Shown: positions 16,566 through 25,980 of the stretch, one piece after another | Position numbering within the stretch: position 1 is the stretch's first letter | Layout of the letters: every line of letters begins with the position of its first letter | Source of the DNA: Chenggangzhangella methanolivorans | GTDB taxonomy: Bacteria > Pseudomonadota > Alphaproteobacteria > Rhizobiales > Methylopilaceae | NCBI RefSeq assembly: GCF_019797865.1 | Contig: NZ_CP081869.1 | Span: 2,046,001-2,110,000, forward strand | Length of the DNA: 64,000 bases | Reading direction: 5' to 3' | Made by a program: the position numbers and the translations under genes | Notes under the pieces: model-generated | What the model was told of the DNA's origin: nothing | Seen by the model: the letters and a program-made list of their open reading frames with translations, nothing else | The model's database searches: none

Positions 16566-17939
16566 TCAGAGCGGCGCGAGATCTAGCAGGACGGTGGGGA
16601 CAAGCTCTGAAACCGTCGGATGAACCGGCACCGACCAACGCAGCGCTTCGATCGGCTGGTCGGCGTTCATCATGTTCAGGACGCCGTGGATGGCCTCGTC
16701 GCCGCCCGTTCCCAGTATCGCCGCGCCGAGGATGCGCCGGGTGTCGGCGTCGGCCACCACCTTCATGAACCCTTGCGTCTCGCCCTTCTCGACCGCACGA
16801 CCGACGCGCGACATGGGTCGCTTCGAATGAAGCAGCCGTCTCCCGCTCTTTTGCGCCTCCGCGTCCGTCATTCCCACACGCGCGAGCGGCGGATCGATGT
16901 AGAGCGCATAGCCCGGAAGGCGTTGGCTGACCCGACGATCTTCGCCGTCGAGGAGGTTCGCGGCGACGATTTCGAAGTCGTTGTAGGCCGTGTGAGTGAA
17001 GGCGCCGCGACCATTGCAGTCGCCGAGCGCCCAGATCCCGGGCGCGCTGGTCTCCAACCTGTCGTCGACGGTGATGTAGCCGCGTGCGTCGACAACGACG
17101 CCTGCGGCTTCCAGTCCGAGGTCGTCTGTGTTCGGACGCCGCCCGACCGCCATAAGGACATGACTGGCTACGATCGGCTGCGATCCCTCGGCGCAATCCA
17201 CGCGCACCTCGACATCGTCACCGCTGCGAGCAAATCCGATGCAGTCCGCGCCTGTGCGGATCGAGATCCCTTCAGCCTCGAGGATGTCACGCACGGCCTC
17301 GGACACGTCGGCGTCCTCCCGCCCGATGAGGCGGTCCATCCGCTCGACAACCGTGACCTCTGAGCCGAAGCGACGGTACATCTGGGCGAACTCAAGCCCG
17401 ATGTAGCTTCCGCCGATGACGACGAGATGCCTTGGCAGCATGTCGAGCGCCACCATGTCGGTGTTGGTGAGGATGGGGACCTGATCAATTCCGGGCATGT
17501 CCGGCGTCACAGCGCGACCGCCGACATTGATGAAGATCCGCGGCGCCGTCAGTCGCTCGCCATTGACGGCGACGATATTTGGACCCTCGAAGCGCGCATG
17601 GCCGCGGATCAGCTCAACGTCGGCCATGCCGGCCAGCCAACTCTCATTGGACGACCGTGAGCCGCGGATGACCTGGTCCGCCCGAGCCGCCACCTTCTTC
17701 ATGTCGATCTCGATCGGCTCGGCCACGTTGAAGCCGTAGTCCTGGCCGCGCCGCGCGGTGTGAACGGCGTAGGCGCTGGCGACGAGCGTCTTTGTCGGCT
17801 TGCAGCCGGTGTTCACGCAGGTGCCGCCAACAAGGTGGCGCTCTATGATGGCGACCGACAGACCGGCCTGGTTCAGCCGGCCAGCGAGCGAGGGACCCGC
17901 CTGGCCGGCCCCGATGATGATCGCGTCGAAACTACGCAT
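16566..17939 (-). CDS. FAD-dependent pyridine nucleotide-disulfide oxidoreductase (mercuric-reductase-like)
   Basis: A 457-residue flavoenzyme. The N-terminal FAD motif is DAIIIGAGQAGPSLAGRL, and the redox-active disulfide is Cys41/Cys46 in GGTCVNTGCKPTKT. The NAD(P)H-binding motif is VIGGSYIGLEFAQMY, the second FAD site is GIWALGDCNGRGAFTHTAY, and the C-terminal dimer motif is HPTVSELVP. The family reduces disulfides or other small electron acceptors. The vicinal cysteines needed for Hg(II) transfer at the C-terminus are absent, so it is not a true MerA. I chose the ATG at 17939 because the flavin motif starts there; the open frame upstream overlaps the Ohr gene and is not protein-like. Confidence 0.9.
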   Translation of the reverse strand: MRSFDAIIIGAGQAGPSLAGRLNQAGLSVAIIERHLVGGTCVNTGCKPTKTLVASAYAVHTARRGQDYGFNVAEPIEIDMKKVAARADQVIRGSRSSNESWLAGMADVELIRGHARFEGPNIVAVNGERLTAPRIFINVGGRAVTPDMPGIDQVPILTNTDMVALDMLPRHLVVIGGSYIGLEFAQMYRRFGSEVTVVERMDRLIGREDADVSEAVRDILEAEGISIRTGADCIGFARSGDDVEVRVDCAEGSQPIVASHVLMAVGRRPNTDDLGLEAAGVVVDARGYITVDDRLETSAPGIWALGDCNGRGAFTHTAYNDFEIVAANLLDGEDRRVSQRLPGYALYIDPPLARVGMTDAEAQKSGRRLLHSKRPMSRVGRAVEKGETQGFMKVVADADTRRILGAAILGTGGDEAIHGVLNMMNADQPIEALRWSVPVHPTVSELVPTVLLDLAPL

Positions 17940-17988
17940 CTTGAGGCTACCTTGTTGATTGAGGCATGACGCTGAAGCGTTGACGGGT

Positions 17989-18414
17989 TCAGACGACGCT
18001 GAGACGGACGTCGATGTTGCCACGCGTGGCGTTGGAGTAGGGACAGTTCTGGTGAGCTGCCTCCGCCAGTCGCTGAGCGTCGTCGCGCTCCATACCCGGG
18101 AGCAAAACCAATAGCTCGACGTCCAGGCCAAAGCCGCCATTGGGGCTTAATCCGATGCCCACCGATGCGGTGACTGTGGCATCCGCGGTCGCCTGGAGGC
18201 CAAGCTGGCGAGCGGCGAACTTCAATGCGCCGAGGAAGCAAGCGGCATATCCCGACGCGAACAGTTGCTCGGGGTTGGTCCCCTCGCCACCGGGCCCGCC
18301 GAGTTCCTTCGGCGTGGACAGCTTCAGATCGAGCTTGCCGTCTTCAGTACGGGTGTATCCGTCACGCCCTCCGCTCGCGGTGGCGGCGGTGCGATACTTG
18401 ACGTCGACTGTCAT
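17989..18414 (-). CDS. Ohr-type organic hydroperoxide resistance protein (OsmC family)
   Basis: A 141-residue thiol peroxidase that reduces organic hydroperoxides, usually with lipoylated proteins as reductant. The two catalytic cysteines are Cys59 in GYAACFLGAL and Cys124 in QNCPYSNATRGN. The Ohr signature NPEQLFASGYAACF is intact. It lies 49 bases upstream of the flavin oxidoreductase on the same strand, and the two may be coexpressed in oxidative defence. No MarR-type OhrR regulator is next to it; the closest regulator is the AraC gene at 19222. Confidence 0.93.
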   Translation of the reverse strand: MTVDVKYRTAATASGGRDGYTRTEDGKLDLKLSTPKELGGPGGEGTNPEQLFASGYAACFLGALKFAARQLGLQATADATVTASVGIGLSPNGGFGLDVELLVLLPGMERDDAQRLAEAAHQNCPYSNATRGNIDVRLSVV

Positions 18415-18474
18415 GATCCATTCCTTTTTCGTAGTCGCAGGTCATTCCTGCGGAGGTCGTGATTTTGGGGCCGC

Positions 18475-19057
18475 TTAGGCCAATCCGGCCTTGCGTTGGC
18501 GTGCGTTGCTCACGGTCAACGAGACCGCCGAAACCAGGAAGTAGAAGGCGCCGAAGGCGGCGTAGGGCGCGATGTCGGCGATGCTGGCGGGCTTGGTGCC
18601 GCTCGCCTGGACAAGCATGAACGCCCCGGCGAGACTCGACTGGGCGCCGCAAAACCATCGCCCACTGGGCGCCCATCCGCCAACGACGCACGCCGGTGAG
18701 CAACTGGAACAGCCCTGAGAGGATCGCCCAGACGCCGAACACGGCCAGCACCTCGTTAGGCCCGAAGCCGAGGGCGACGGCCACCGCGAGCGTCGTGACG
18801 GCGCTCGCCGCCACGTTCAGGCTCTGGCTGCGATTGGCGCTGAGACCGCCGTTACGCCGGGCGTCGACCAGATTGGCGATCGCGTCCCAGGCCGGATAGG
18901 CGACAAGGAGCGCCGCGGCGGCGAGCGGCGTCTGGCGGCCGACCGCGAGGGCGGCCGCCACCCACGCGATCGAGAACGCCGCGCGGGCGAAGGAGTAGTT
19001 TCTGAGCCAGCGCGAAGCAGCGAGGCGGTCGGGCTGGCGCATCATCTCAATGGTCAT
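18475..19057 (-). CDS. DUF308-like integral membrane protein, one frameshift
   Basis: A small membrane protein of about 193 residues with five to six hydrophobic helices. It has no known enzymatic role. The frame changes near 18645 in a T-run. Joining gives WAMV-x-GAQSSLAGAFMLVQ and the end ADIAPYAAFGAFYFLVSAVS. The stop in the restored frame is at 18475-18477. The gene is divergent from the AraC regulator at 19222. A degenerate second copy of this gene pair lies at 25981-26165, which suggests the two genes travel together. Confidence 0.7.
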
Positions 19058-19221
19058 GGAAGCTCTCACGATTGTGGCGTCCGAGATCGGACGATCCGAC
19101 CCATATCGGTCGGTGCCGAAGCGCCTGGACGGCGCGGTTGTCTGACTTTGAAGCGACGTGATATCAGGCTGATAGTCGCCGTCTTCGCCCCGTAAGTTGC
19201 GGCGTCAGGGGCTTTCCAGCC

Positions 19222-20115
19222 ATGGCCGATTCACTGGAAAACTTGATCGTTCGTCCAGAACCCGACACGTCAGCGGCGGCGTCGGCCGATCTGCTGTCGA
19301 GCGTGCTGTCCCAGATTCGGCTCACGGGCGACCATGTGTTCGCCCGCGCGCTCGCCCCGGGAGAGCAGTTGCCGATGAGCGACGGTGAAGCGCATGTCGT
19401 GGTCGTAACGAAGGGCGGCGTGCGTCTGGAGGGCGGCGATCAAGCGCCCTCACGGATCGACGTCGGCGACCTCGTGCTGCTGTCCCATGGCCCCGGCGAC
19501 AGGACGCTTTCGGCTGCCGACGGTTCGGCCGAGATCGTGGTCTGCCGCTTCTGGTTCGATCCGGACAGCCTGCGCGGCATGGTCTTCGCGCTGCCGGCCT
19601 GTATTCATCTCAGTCATGCCGAGGCCGCCGACTGGATCGACGGCATCGTTCATTTCATGATGATCGAGGCCGACGACGTGCAGCCGGGATCAGGCTTGAT
19701 GATTTCGCGGCTGATCGACCTCGTGGTGATCCGCGTGCTGCGAACCTGGGTTCAGCTCGGCCGCGCGTCAGGATGGCTTGGCGGACTGTCCGACGCGCGC
19801 ATCGCGCGCTGCCTGAAGATGATCCACGCCGAGCCGATGCGGCGCTGGAGCGTCGCGACGCTTTCCGAGGCCGCCGGCATGTCGCGATCGAACTTCTGCG
19901 ACCGCTTCGCCGCGCTCGTCGGCCGCTCCCCGCTGCGCTACCAGAACGAATGGCGCCTCGGCCTCGCCCGGCGCATGCTGGCCGAGCCCGACGCGCGGGC
20001 CGGAGAGGTCGGCCTGCGCATCGGCTACGCGTCCGAGGCCGCCTTCAGTCGGGCTTACAAGGACATCTTCGGCCACTCGCCGCGAAACGCCCCGAAGTCC
20101 GGCGGCGCCGCATGA
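19222..20115 (+). CDS. AraC-family regulator with cupin sensor domain
   Basis: A 297-residue activator. The N-terminal half is a cupin-type ligand domain of the AraC-binding type (about residues 20-170: PGEQLPMSDGEAHVVVVTKGG, then GIVHFMM). The C-terminal half has the two HTH motifs: WSVATLSEAAGMSRSNFCDRF and VGLRIGYASEAAFSRAYKDIFGHSP. Related regulators often control a neighbouring oxidoreductase or membrane gene; here the divergent DUF308 gene is the obvious target. The 164-base gap between them holds the shared promoter region. Confidence 0.92.
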   Translation: MADSLENLIVRPEPDTSAAASADLLSSVLSQIRLTGDHVFARALAPGEQLPMSDGEAHVVVVTKGGVRLEGGDQAPSRIDVGDLVLLSHGPGDRTLSAADGSAEIVVCRFWFDPDSLRGMVFALPACIHLSHAEAADWIDGIVHFMMIEADDVQPGSGLMISRLIDLVVIRVLRTWVQLGRASGWLGGLSDARIARCLKMIHAEPMRRWSVATLSEAAGMSRSNFCDRFAALVGRSPLRYQNEWRLGLARRMLAEPDARAGEVGLRIGYASEAAFSRAYKDIFGHSPRNAPKSGGAA

Positions 20116-20215
20116 GGTGGCGTCAGGCCGCCTCTTAAAAACCATACGGGCGCCTGCAGAGCGCGCCAGCCAGGGCGGCGGACAAGACGATGATCTTGCC
20201 CGCCCACGCGCCCCG

Positions 20216-20483
20216 TCAGCCGGCGTTCGTGTTTGCGTCCCAGCGCGCGTAGGGGTCGTCCAGCGGCGCGGGCCGCGTCCCGCCTTTGCGTTCGTCGAGC
20301 ACACCACCCTTTTCGGCACGCTCAACCACAGGCTTCGCATGGCGGCCGGCGTGATCGGCGCTTGCGGTGTTGGCCGAATGAACGTCACGCCGGGATCAGG
20401 CCGTCGTGGGGCGCTGCGAAGGCTGCAGTTGGGGCCGCAATAGCAAGCGCGACGGCCAAGGCCTTGATCAGTGAGATTTTCAT
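20216..20483 (-). CDS. small exported protein, frameshifted
   Basis: A clear signal peptide begins at 20483 after a GGAGAC site (MKISLIKALAVALAIAAPTAAFA). The frame breaks near 20390. After a one-base shift it continues as a polar tail containing HAKPVVERAEKGGVLDERKG and ends PLDDPYARWDANTNAG at 20216. The joined protein has about 88 residues. I do not recognise the family. It lies 100 bases downstream of the anti-sigma gene and could belong to its regulon or operon. The reconstruction depends on coherent composition, so certainty is moderate. Confidence 0.5.
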
Positions 20484-20583
20484 TGTCTTGTCTCCATCGA
20501 TCCAAAACGATCGTAATAATTAGACAGTATTATCGGCGCTTTATTCCTGCACTCTACAATTTTTTATTCAAATCTCGACGACG

Positions 20584-21360
20584 TTAAATTTTGTCGGCCT
20601 GACGGCGCGCTTCATTCGCGATCGGGTGCAGGACCGACGGGGCGATATCTCCAGTCAGGCTATAGCCCATGCTGTTCTGGGCCCAGGCGAAGCCCGCGAC
20701 GCCGTCAGCGCTTTGATCCGACATCGGAACGAACTGCTCCCGCATTGGCCGCATCAGCATGACAAGCCGGGATCCTCGGTCGTCGTCGTACATCAGCATC
20801 GCGGCCGGCCCATGCGTGGTCGCCACGATGCGGCCGCCCATAAAACGATAGCCCGACGATGTCAGGTCGGGGACCGTGACGGGGCGCTTGAGGCGGTTTG
20901 AAATCCAGCTCAGCAGGCCCTCGCTGTCACCGGCCTCGACCTCGACTGGTCTGCTATGGTCGGACGCGTAGGTCGCAAAGCTTGCGGAAGCCTCCTGCGC
21001 GAGCGCCACGACGCCGACCAGGCGCGGTTCGAACGCTCCACGGCCATACCAGCCGGCTCCGGCGCCAACGACCAGCATCGCGACCGCGGCCGCCATCGAA
21101 GCCCATCCCGGATACGCCGAAGCCTTTCGCCGATCAGCGATCAGGCGAGCCACGCTGAGCTCTACCGGCACCGTTTCGTGAGCGATCGGCCCGAAAGCCG
21201 CCTGCAATTCCGCGCGATGGGCGACGAACTCCGCGACGCGTCGCGCGACGTCAGGTTGGCCTTCGAGATAGGCCTCAACCTCGGCGCGGCGGCCGGCGTC
21301 GAGTTCGCCGTCCACATAGGCTTGGAGGTCGTCCTCCAGAATGGGACGGACGGCCGTCAT
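20584..21360 (-). CDS. membrane anti-sigma factor
   Basis: A 258-residue partner of the ECF sigma factor encoded directly upstream; its ATG overlaps that stop by four bases (ATGA). The N-terminal 80 residues form the sigma-binding helical domain ([20 protein letters not shown]). One membrane helix follows at about 85-105 (WASMAAAVAMLVVGAGAGWYG), then a periplasmic domain of about 150 residues that presumably senses the signal. No HxxxCxxC zinc motif is visible, so it is not a ZAS-type redox sensor. The periplasmic part includes GYRFMGGRIVATTHGPAAM and a Met-rich stretch (MLMYDDD, VMLMRPM). Confidence 0.88.
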   Translation of the reverse strand: MTAVRPILEDDLQAYVDGELDAGRRAEVEAYLEGQPDVARRVAEFVAHRAELQAAFGPIAHETVPVELSVARLIADRRKASAYPGWASMAAAVAMLVVGAGAGWYGRGAFEPRLVGVVALAQEASASFATYASDHSRPVEVEAGDSEGLLSWISNRLKRPVTVPDLTSSGYRFMGGRIVATTHGPAAMLMYDDDRGSRLVMLMRPMREQFVPMSDQSADGVAGFAWAQNSMGYSLTGDIAPSVLHPIANEARRQADKI

Positions 21361-21893
21361 ATTACCCTCCTCAGATGCGGGGCCGATCTATGCGCCGCTT
21401 GGCCCCCAGAATCGGCTTTAAGCAACGTGGCGAGCCGCTCTCTTCCGCGCGACAGACGCGACATGACGGTGCCCACAGGCACGGCCAGCACCTTCGCGGT
21501 CTGCGCATAGGACAGCCCTTCCACCGACACGAGCAGGATCACGCTGCGCTGGTCGTCCGGCAGTTGGGCCAGCGCGTTGACCAGTTCGCGATGGCGCAGA
21601 CCGTTCTCTTGCGGAGCGTCGCGCGCGAAGGCCGATGGGTCGGCTTCTTCCAGCGAGATATGCTCGCCTCTTCGACGGGCCTGCGTGAAACTGTTCATCG
21701 CGAGGTTGTGGAGAATGGTGAACAGCCAAGATTTGACGTCGCCGTCGGCCCTCCGCTGGCCCCATGCCGAAATCGCGCGTTCAAGACTGTCCTGAACGAG
21801 ATCATCGGCGGCGGTCGAATTATGGAGCAGCGCCCTCGCATAGCGTCGCAACGCCGGAATGACCGGCTCGATTAGTACGAGCATGTCTTGCAT
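21357..21893 (-). CDS. ECF-type RNA polymerase sigma factor
   Basis: An alternative sigma factor. Region 2 includes RRYARALLHNSTAADDLVQDSL and VKSWLFTILHNLAMN; region 4 includes PDDQRSVILLVSVEGLSYAQTA and VPVGTVMSRLSRGRERL. I chose the ATG at 21893, where the family usually starts; a GTG at 21971 is possible. It is held inactive by the membrane anti-sigma factor encoded by the overlapping downstream gene. It may autoregulate, but I could not identify a convincing promoter motif upstream. Confidence 0.9.
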   Translation of the reverse strand: MQDMLVLIEPVIPALRRYARALLHNSTAADDLVQDSLERAISAWGQRRADGDVKSWLFTILHNLAMNSFTQARRRGEHISLEEADPSAFARDAPQENGLRHRELVNALAQLPDDQRSVILLVSVEGLSYAQTAKVLAVPVGTVMSRLSRGRERLATLLKADSGGQAAHRSAPHLRRVI

Positions 21894-22042
21894 GATTGGT
21901 GTCAGCTTTGGGTGTTGTGCGGGACGCGCCTGCGGAGCGACAGCGAGGCAATGCTGCCGAATACCCGTCACGCAGGATCATTCCGTGAAGCATTGCTGCA
22001 GCGATGTGCGACAGCTTATGGCACGGGCGAAAATTGGTGGGC

Positions 22043-22754
22043 TTAAGCCGCGAAGCCCCCGTCGATCGTATGCATAGAGCCCGTAATGCCGCGTGCTTGA
22101 GGGCCGGCGAGATAGAGCGTGAGGCTTGCGACCTCGTCAGGCGCGCCATAGCGCTTGATCGACATCGGGCCGAGCATGGACGCTGCTCGCGGACCCTCGG
22201 CCGGGTTCATATCGGTGTCGGTCGGGCCGGGCTGGACCACGTTCACCGTGATGTTGCGCGGGCCCATGTCGCGCGACAGCCCACGAGCCATGCCCTGCAC
22301 CGCCGCCTTGGTCATCACATAGGCCGACAACCCGGCGAACGGCATGCTGTCGGCAGTGTCGGACCCAATGACGATGATACGCCCGCCATCGGGCATCAGG
22401 CGCGAAGCTTCGACACACCCGAAATAGGCCCCGTTGACGTTGACGTTGATCATCCGCTCGACGTCGCCGGCGGCGAGCGTCAGCGGATCGCCGTACACGA
22501 GCAAGCCGGCGTTATAGACAAAGATGTCGATCGGTCCGGCGTCGCGGATCGCCGCGACGAGTTCTTTGCGCTCGCTGGCGTCCGCCCGAAGCGCCTGCGC
22601 GCCGGTTTCGGCGGCGAGTTGAGCTGCGGTAGCGACCGACGAAGCGTAAGTGAACGTGACTGTCGCGCCCTCTGACGAGAAGCGCCGCACGATCGCCGCG
22701 CCTATGCCACGGCTACCCGCCGACGACGAATACCTTGCGATCAGAAAAGCTCAT
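22043..22754 (-). CDS. SDR-family oxidoreductase close to BdcA, one frameshift
   Basis: About 237 residues when restored. The start at 22754 reads MSFSDRKVFVVGG, and one extra base in the CCC run at 22716-22718 breaks the Rossmann motif, which should read GGSRGIGAAIVRRF. The rest is intact: NAG motif (IFVYNAGLLVYGD), catalytic Tyr/Lys in AYVMTKAAVQGMARGLSRD, and the end VQPGPTDTDMNP with GSMHTIDGGFAA. The whole-length resemblance to E. coli BdcA is strong. BdcA binds cyclic di-GMP and promotes biofilm dispersal there; whether this protein does the same is not shown. Confidence 0.8.
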
Positions 22755-22826
22755 CGCGAAAAACCTTCGATGTGAAAGAAGCTGATTTGCGGATGCCAAT
22801 CTGCGGCCGGGCTCTACCCGGACCAT

Positions 22827-23126
22827 TCAGAGCGGCAAGCCGATGCTGCGAGACACGACAGCGTCGGTGAAGCGAGGGACGTCCGTCATCACAGCCTCGG
22901 TCTCGGTGGATGCGAGCGCAGTGCGCAGCGCGGCCTCATCGCGAAACCGATAGATTCCCACGGAGACATCTGCGGCGTCGGCGTCGCGAGGGAAGAAGGC
23001 GCTGGCGCTTTCCAGTCCATGTTGCGCCCAGCATGCGAGCGCCAGTGGCAAGTGAACATCGACGTAATAGTCGCGATCGAAATATGTCCCGCCGCTGCAT
23101 GTCACGATAAGTGTTGTGCTTGTCAT
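22827..23126 (-). CDS. EthD-family small protein
   Basis: A 99-residue ferredoxin-fold protein of the EthD/dimeric alpha-beta-barrel type. Typical features are GGTYFDRDYYVDVHLPLALA near the N-terminus and TDVPRFTDAVVSRSIG at the end. Members often assist degradation of ethers or small aromatic compounds but most are uncharacterised. It is transcribed in the same direction as the BdcA-like gene 72 bases downstream. Confidence 0.82.
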   Translation of the reverse strand: MTSTTLIVTCSGGTYFDRDYYVDVHLPLALACWAQHGLESASAFFPRDADAADVSVGIYRFRDEAALRTALASTETEAVMTDVPRFTDAVVSRSIGLPL

Positions 23127-23282
23127 GGACTAGTATTTGATCCCATGAAATGCAGCTTTCAATTTACAAACTTGAACGCTCTCCGTTCATTTGTGTGGGC
23201 CATGAAGTTGCGGCGTTCGGTTCGATCGATTGAAACGCGCCTGACGACCGACGCTCGACACCGTGAGCGTTTGCGCCCGACC

Positions 23283-24176
23283 TCAACCTGACGCGTCGGG
23301 CTGCGGCCGCTCCGTCTGGTTTTGCGCGGTCGCCAGATGATCGGTCGCCATAGTGATGAACGCCCGCAACCGCTGAAGACGTCTGATGTCCTTGTGATAC
23401 CCCATCCAAATGTCGCGCGATGGCGGCTCGGTCGGCAGGTTGAGCCTGCGCAGATCGGCCATTTGATCGCCCACCACCCGCGGCAGGACGGCGATGCCGA
23501 TGCCCTGGCTGCACATGCGGCTCTGAACGTTACGATTGTTCGAGCGAAGAACCGTCATCGCTTTCGGGAAGCTCTCTTGAAGCCAGGCGATATCCGGGAA
23601 CTGGCCTGTCGACGTGTCATGAGTGATCAGCCTGAACCCCTCTCCGTAGCCGTATTCGGGGTCGGGTAGGCGCGCCGCCACGTAGGCTCCATAAGCCAGA
23701 CGAACGAGCCGGCGCTGCACGATGTCGGGACCATCGAACGGGACGATCCGAAAGGCGATATCAGCCTCCCGCTGCGCGAGGCTGAACAGGCGTGTGCCCG
23801 TCAGGATTTCGACGTCGACGTGCGGATACGCCTTCGCATAATCCTTGATGATTGGCGGCAGAACGTACGCTCCGAACCAGTCGGCGGAGGATATGCGCAA
23901 GGTGCCCTGGAGCTCCTGCTCCTGGCCTGCGAGCCGCCGTTCGATGGCCAGCGCGCCGTCCTCCATCTGCTCCGCCAAAGCGATAACGGCGGCGCCTTCC
24001 TCCGTTGGAATGAAGCCGTCGACTGTTCTTTGAAACAGCGTATGGCCGGTAGCCTGTTCGAGCGCGCGAAGTCGGCGTCCGACCGTGGGGTGGCTTAGGT
24101 GAAGAGCGCGCGCGGCTGCCCCCAACGTGCCAGTGCGGGCAACCGCCAGGAAGATTCTGACATCGCTCCATTCCAT
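23283..24176 (-). CDS. LysR-family transcription regulator
   Basis: A regulator of about 297 residues. The N-terminal winged HTH reads VRIFLAVARTGTLGAAARALHLSH, and PTVGRRLRALEQATG follows. The periplasmic-binding-protein-like effector domain occupies the rest. I chose the ATG at 24176; the frame opens at 24191. It is divergent from the SDR gene at 24330, and a CGATA-N8-TATCG dyad sits between them, so it very probably controls that gene and itself. Confidence 0.92.
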   Translation of the reverse strand: MEWSDVRIFLAVARTGTLGAAARALHLSHPTVGRRLRALEQATGHTLFQRTVDGFIPTEEGAAVIALAEQMEDGALAIERRLAGQEQELQGTLRISSADWFGAYVLPPIIKDYAKAYPHVDVEILTGTRLFSLAQREADIAFRIVPFDGPDIVQRRLVRLAYGAYVAARLPDPEYGYGEGFRLITHDTSTGQFPDIAWLQESFPKAMTVLRSNNRNVQSRMCSQGIGIAVLPRVVGDQMADLRRLNLPTEPPSRDIWMGYHKDIRRLQRLRAFITMATDHLATAQNQTERPQPDASG

Positions 24177-24209
24177 CGCGCACCCCCACAAAAACGAACG
24201 AAAAATGTA

Positions 24210-24227
24210 CGATACTGTCAGTTATCG
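24210..24227. promoter_or_regulatory. LysR-type operator candidate CGATA-N8-TATCG
   Basis: A perfect dyad in the 153-base gap between the divergent LysR and SDR genes, 33 bases from the LysR start. It contains the T-N11-A type spacing expected of LysR recognition boxes. Confidence 0.5.
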
Positions 24228-24329
24228 AACGATTTCAATCGGCACATGTCTCCTCATCCCGAGACTTGGGTCCGGACCAAGCCCATCGCGTTGGGTCGCC
24301 CGGCCCCACTTCAGAAGCTGAAGGAGAAC

Positions 24330-25169
24330 ATGATGAAGACCTGGCTGATTACCGGCTGCTCGTCCGGCCTGGGCCAACGGCTTGCTGAAGCCGTCGCCGC
24401 GCGCGGCGACAGGCTTGTCGCCACCGCTCGTTCCACCGATAGCCTGCTGCCCCTGTCCGAGCGATATCCCGAGACGGTGCGTAGCATCTCGCTCGACGTA
24501 ACCCGCGCGGGCGACGCCGCGAAGGCGGTGGCATTGGCCAAGCGCGCGTTCGGTGGGTTGGACGTGCTCGTCAATAATGCCGGCTTCGGCTTCATTGGCG
24601 CGATCGAGGAGGCGGAGCCCGACGAATACCGGCCGATGTTCGAGGCAAACGTCTTCGGCCTAATCGAGACGACCCGAGCCGCGCTTCCCGCGCTCCGCGA
24701 ACGTCCAGGCGCCCGTCTCGTCAATCTCTCGTCGGGGGCGGGAATAGCCGGCTCTGCAGGCTTCGGCTTCTACAACGCAACCAAATTCGCCGTGGAAGGC
24801 CTCTCAGAGGCGCTCGCGCAGGAGCTTGCCCCTCTGGGCCTGAAGGTGATCATCGTCGAGCCTGGCCCCTTCCGCACCGAGTTCTTGGGCCGCTCGATGG
24901 CGACCGCCGCGCGCGAGATCGACGCATACGCGGAGACCGTAAGGGCGAGGCGACGCTATCGCGAGACCAACGACGGTCGGCAGGCGGGCGATCCGGACAA
25001 GGCCGTAGCTGTCATGCTGCAAGCGATCGACGCCGAGCATCCGCCGCTGCACCTTCCGATCGGGCCGCGCGCTCACGCGATTGCGGAGCGAAAGCTGGAC
25101 GCATTCCGAGCTGACATCGCCGCCTGGCGCGACATATCCATCGCGACCGATTTCGGCGCTCCAACCTAG
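24330..25169 (+). CDS. SDR-family oxidoreductase
   Basis: A 279-residue NAD(P)-dependent short-chain dehydrogenase. Cofactor motif TWLITGCSSGLGQRLAEAVA, NNAG motif DVLVNNAGFGFIGAIEEAE, and catalytic Ser/Tyr/Lys in NLSSGAGIAGSAGFGFYNAT followed by KFAVEGLSEALAQE. AAGGAG precedes the ATG at 24330. It is controlled, by location, by the divergent LysR regulator, an arrangement common for SDRs that reduce toxic carbonyls. The substrate cannot be assigned. Confidence 0.92.
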   Translation: MMKTWLITGCSSGLGQRLAEAVAARGDRLVATARSTDSLLPLSERYPETVRSISLDVTRAGDAAKAVALAKRAFGGLDVLVNNAGFGFIGAIEEAEPDEYRPMFEANVFGLIETTRAALPALRERPGARLVNLSSGAGIAGSAGFGFYNATKFAVEGLSEALAQELAPLGLKVIIVEPGPFRTEFLGRSMATAAREIDAYAETVRARRRYRETNDGRQAGDPDKAVAVMLQAIDAEHPPLHLPIGPRAHAIAERKLDAFRADIAAWRDISIATDFGAPT

Positions 25170-25269
25170 ACGCTTCGACCTAATCAGGATGACTGTCACC
25201 TGCGGCAGCTCTGCCGACAGGCTGATAGCTTCCATCACACTGGTCGGCTCAACCGTACTTCCGGGAGTG

Positions 25270-25788
25270 CTAGAGCGAGTTACACGTTTTCATATAAACG
25301 TGTCGCTCGCCGCGCTCTCGGCTGCGCACTCTGGAATGAAGCGTCATGCCGATTTTCGTGATGACAGAAATCGATGCGGCATTACTTGGGTAAACCTGGG
25401 CCAGAATGCGCGGCAGACCGAGCGTCTTAAAGCCGTGGTCAAGTTGGCCCAGCCCGATCTCGGTCGCATAGCCGTGGCCCCAGGCTTCCCGACGCAGAAC
25501 GAAGCCAAGTTCGTAATCTAGCTGATCAAGCGCGCTGCAAGATATTAAGCCTGCGAAGCCGATGAGAGACCCCGTCCCGCGCTCCACTAACATACCGAGC
25601 TTCTTACCGGATTGATCATGATCGAAATTAGCTTCAAAGAATTCTCTGGACTGCATTAATTGCAGAGCATGGCCAGAGAAAACTCGTCCCATGACGACTG
25701 GATCAGATAGCACGTGTTCGTGCAGATCCTGAAAATCGTGAGGGGACGGGCTCCGAAGCACAAGCCGCGCAGTCGTTAAGATGTTCAT
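25270..25788 (-). CDS. GNAT-family N-acetyltransferase (RimJ/RimL-like)
   Basis: A 172-residue acetyltransferase. It starts with the typical LTTARLVLRSPSPHDFQDL. The acetyl-CoA loop corresponds to LRREAWGHGYATEIGLGQLD, and the C-terminal strand to VYPSNAASISVITKIGM. Such enzymes acetylate protein N-termini, antibiotics or small amines; the substrate is unknown. It converges on the SDR gene. Confidence 0.88.
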   Translation of the reverse strand: MNILTTARLVLRSPSPHDFQDLHEHVLSDPVVMGRVFSGHALQLMQSREFFEANFDHDQSGKKLGMLVERGTGSLIGFAGLISCSALDQLDYELGFVLRREAWGHGYATEIGLGQLDHGFKTLGLPRILAQVYPSNAASISVITKIGMTLHSRVRSRERGERHVYMKTCNSL

Positions 25789-25980
25789 AGACGGACATTA
25801 AAGCGGCTATGTGGAAAGTCGCAAAGAGTCGCCATGGGTCGCCATATCTTCTGGAGGCCGGCGTCTGCCGCCGACCTCCCTGTTCGCTGCCCTTAGCCGA
25901 GCTCGAGCGGCACCTGCGGGGTTGATGGTTCGAAGGTCTCACTCGGCGACCGGAACTGCTCCACCGTCATCCAGATTGGG

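Noticed and set aside
17940..18140. N-terminal extension of the flavin oxidoreductase to 18140
   Set aside because: It overlaps the Ohr gene, and the FAD motif begins right after the methionine at 17939.
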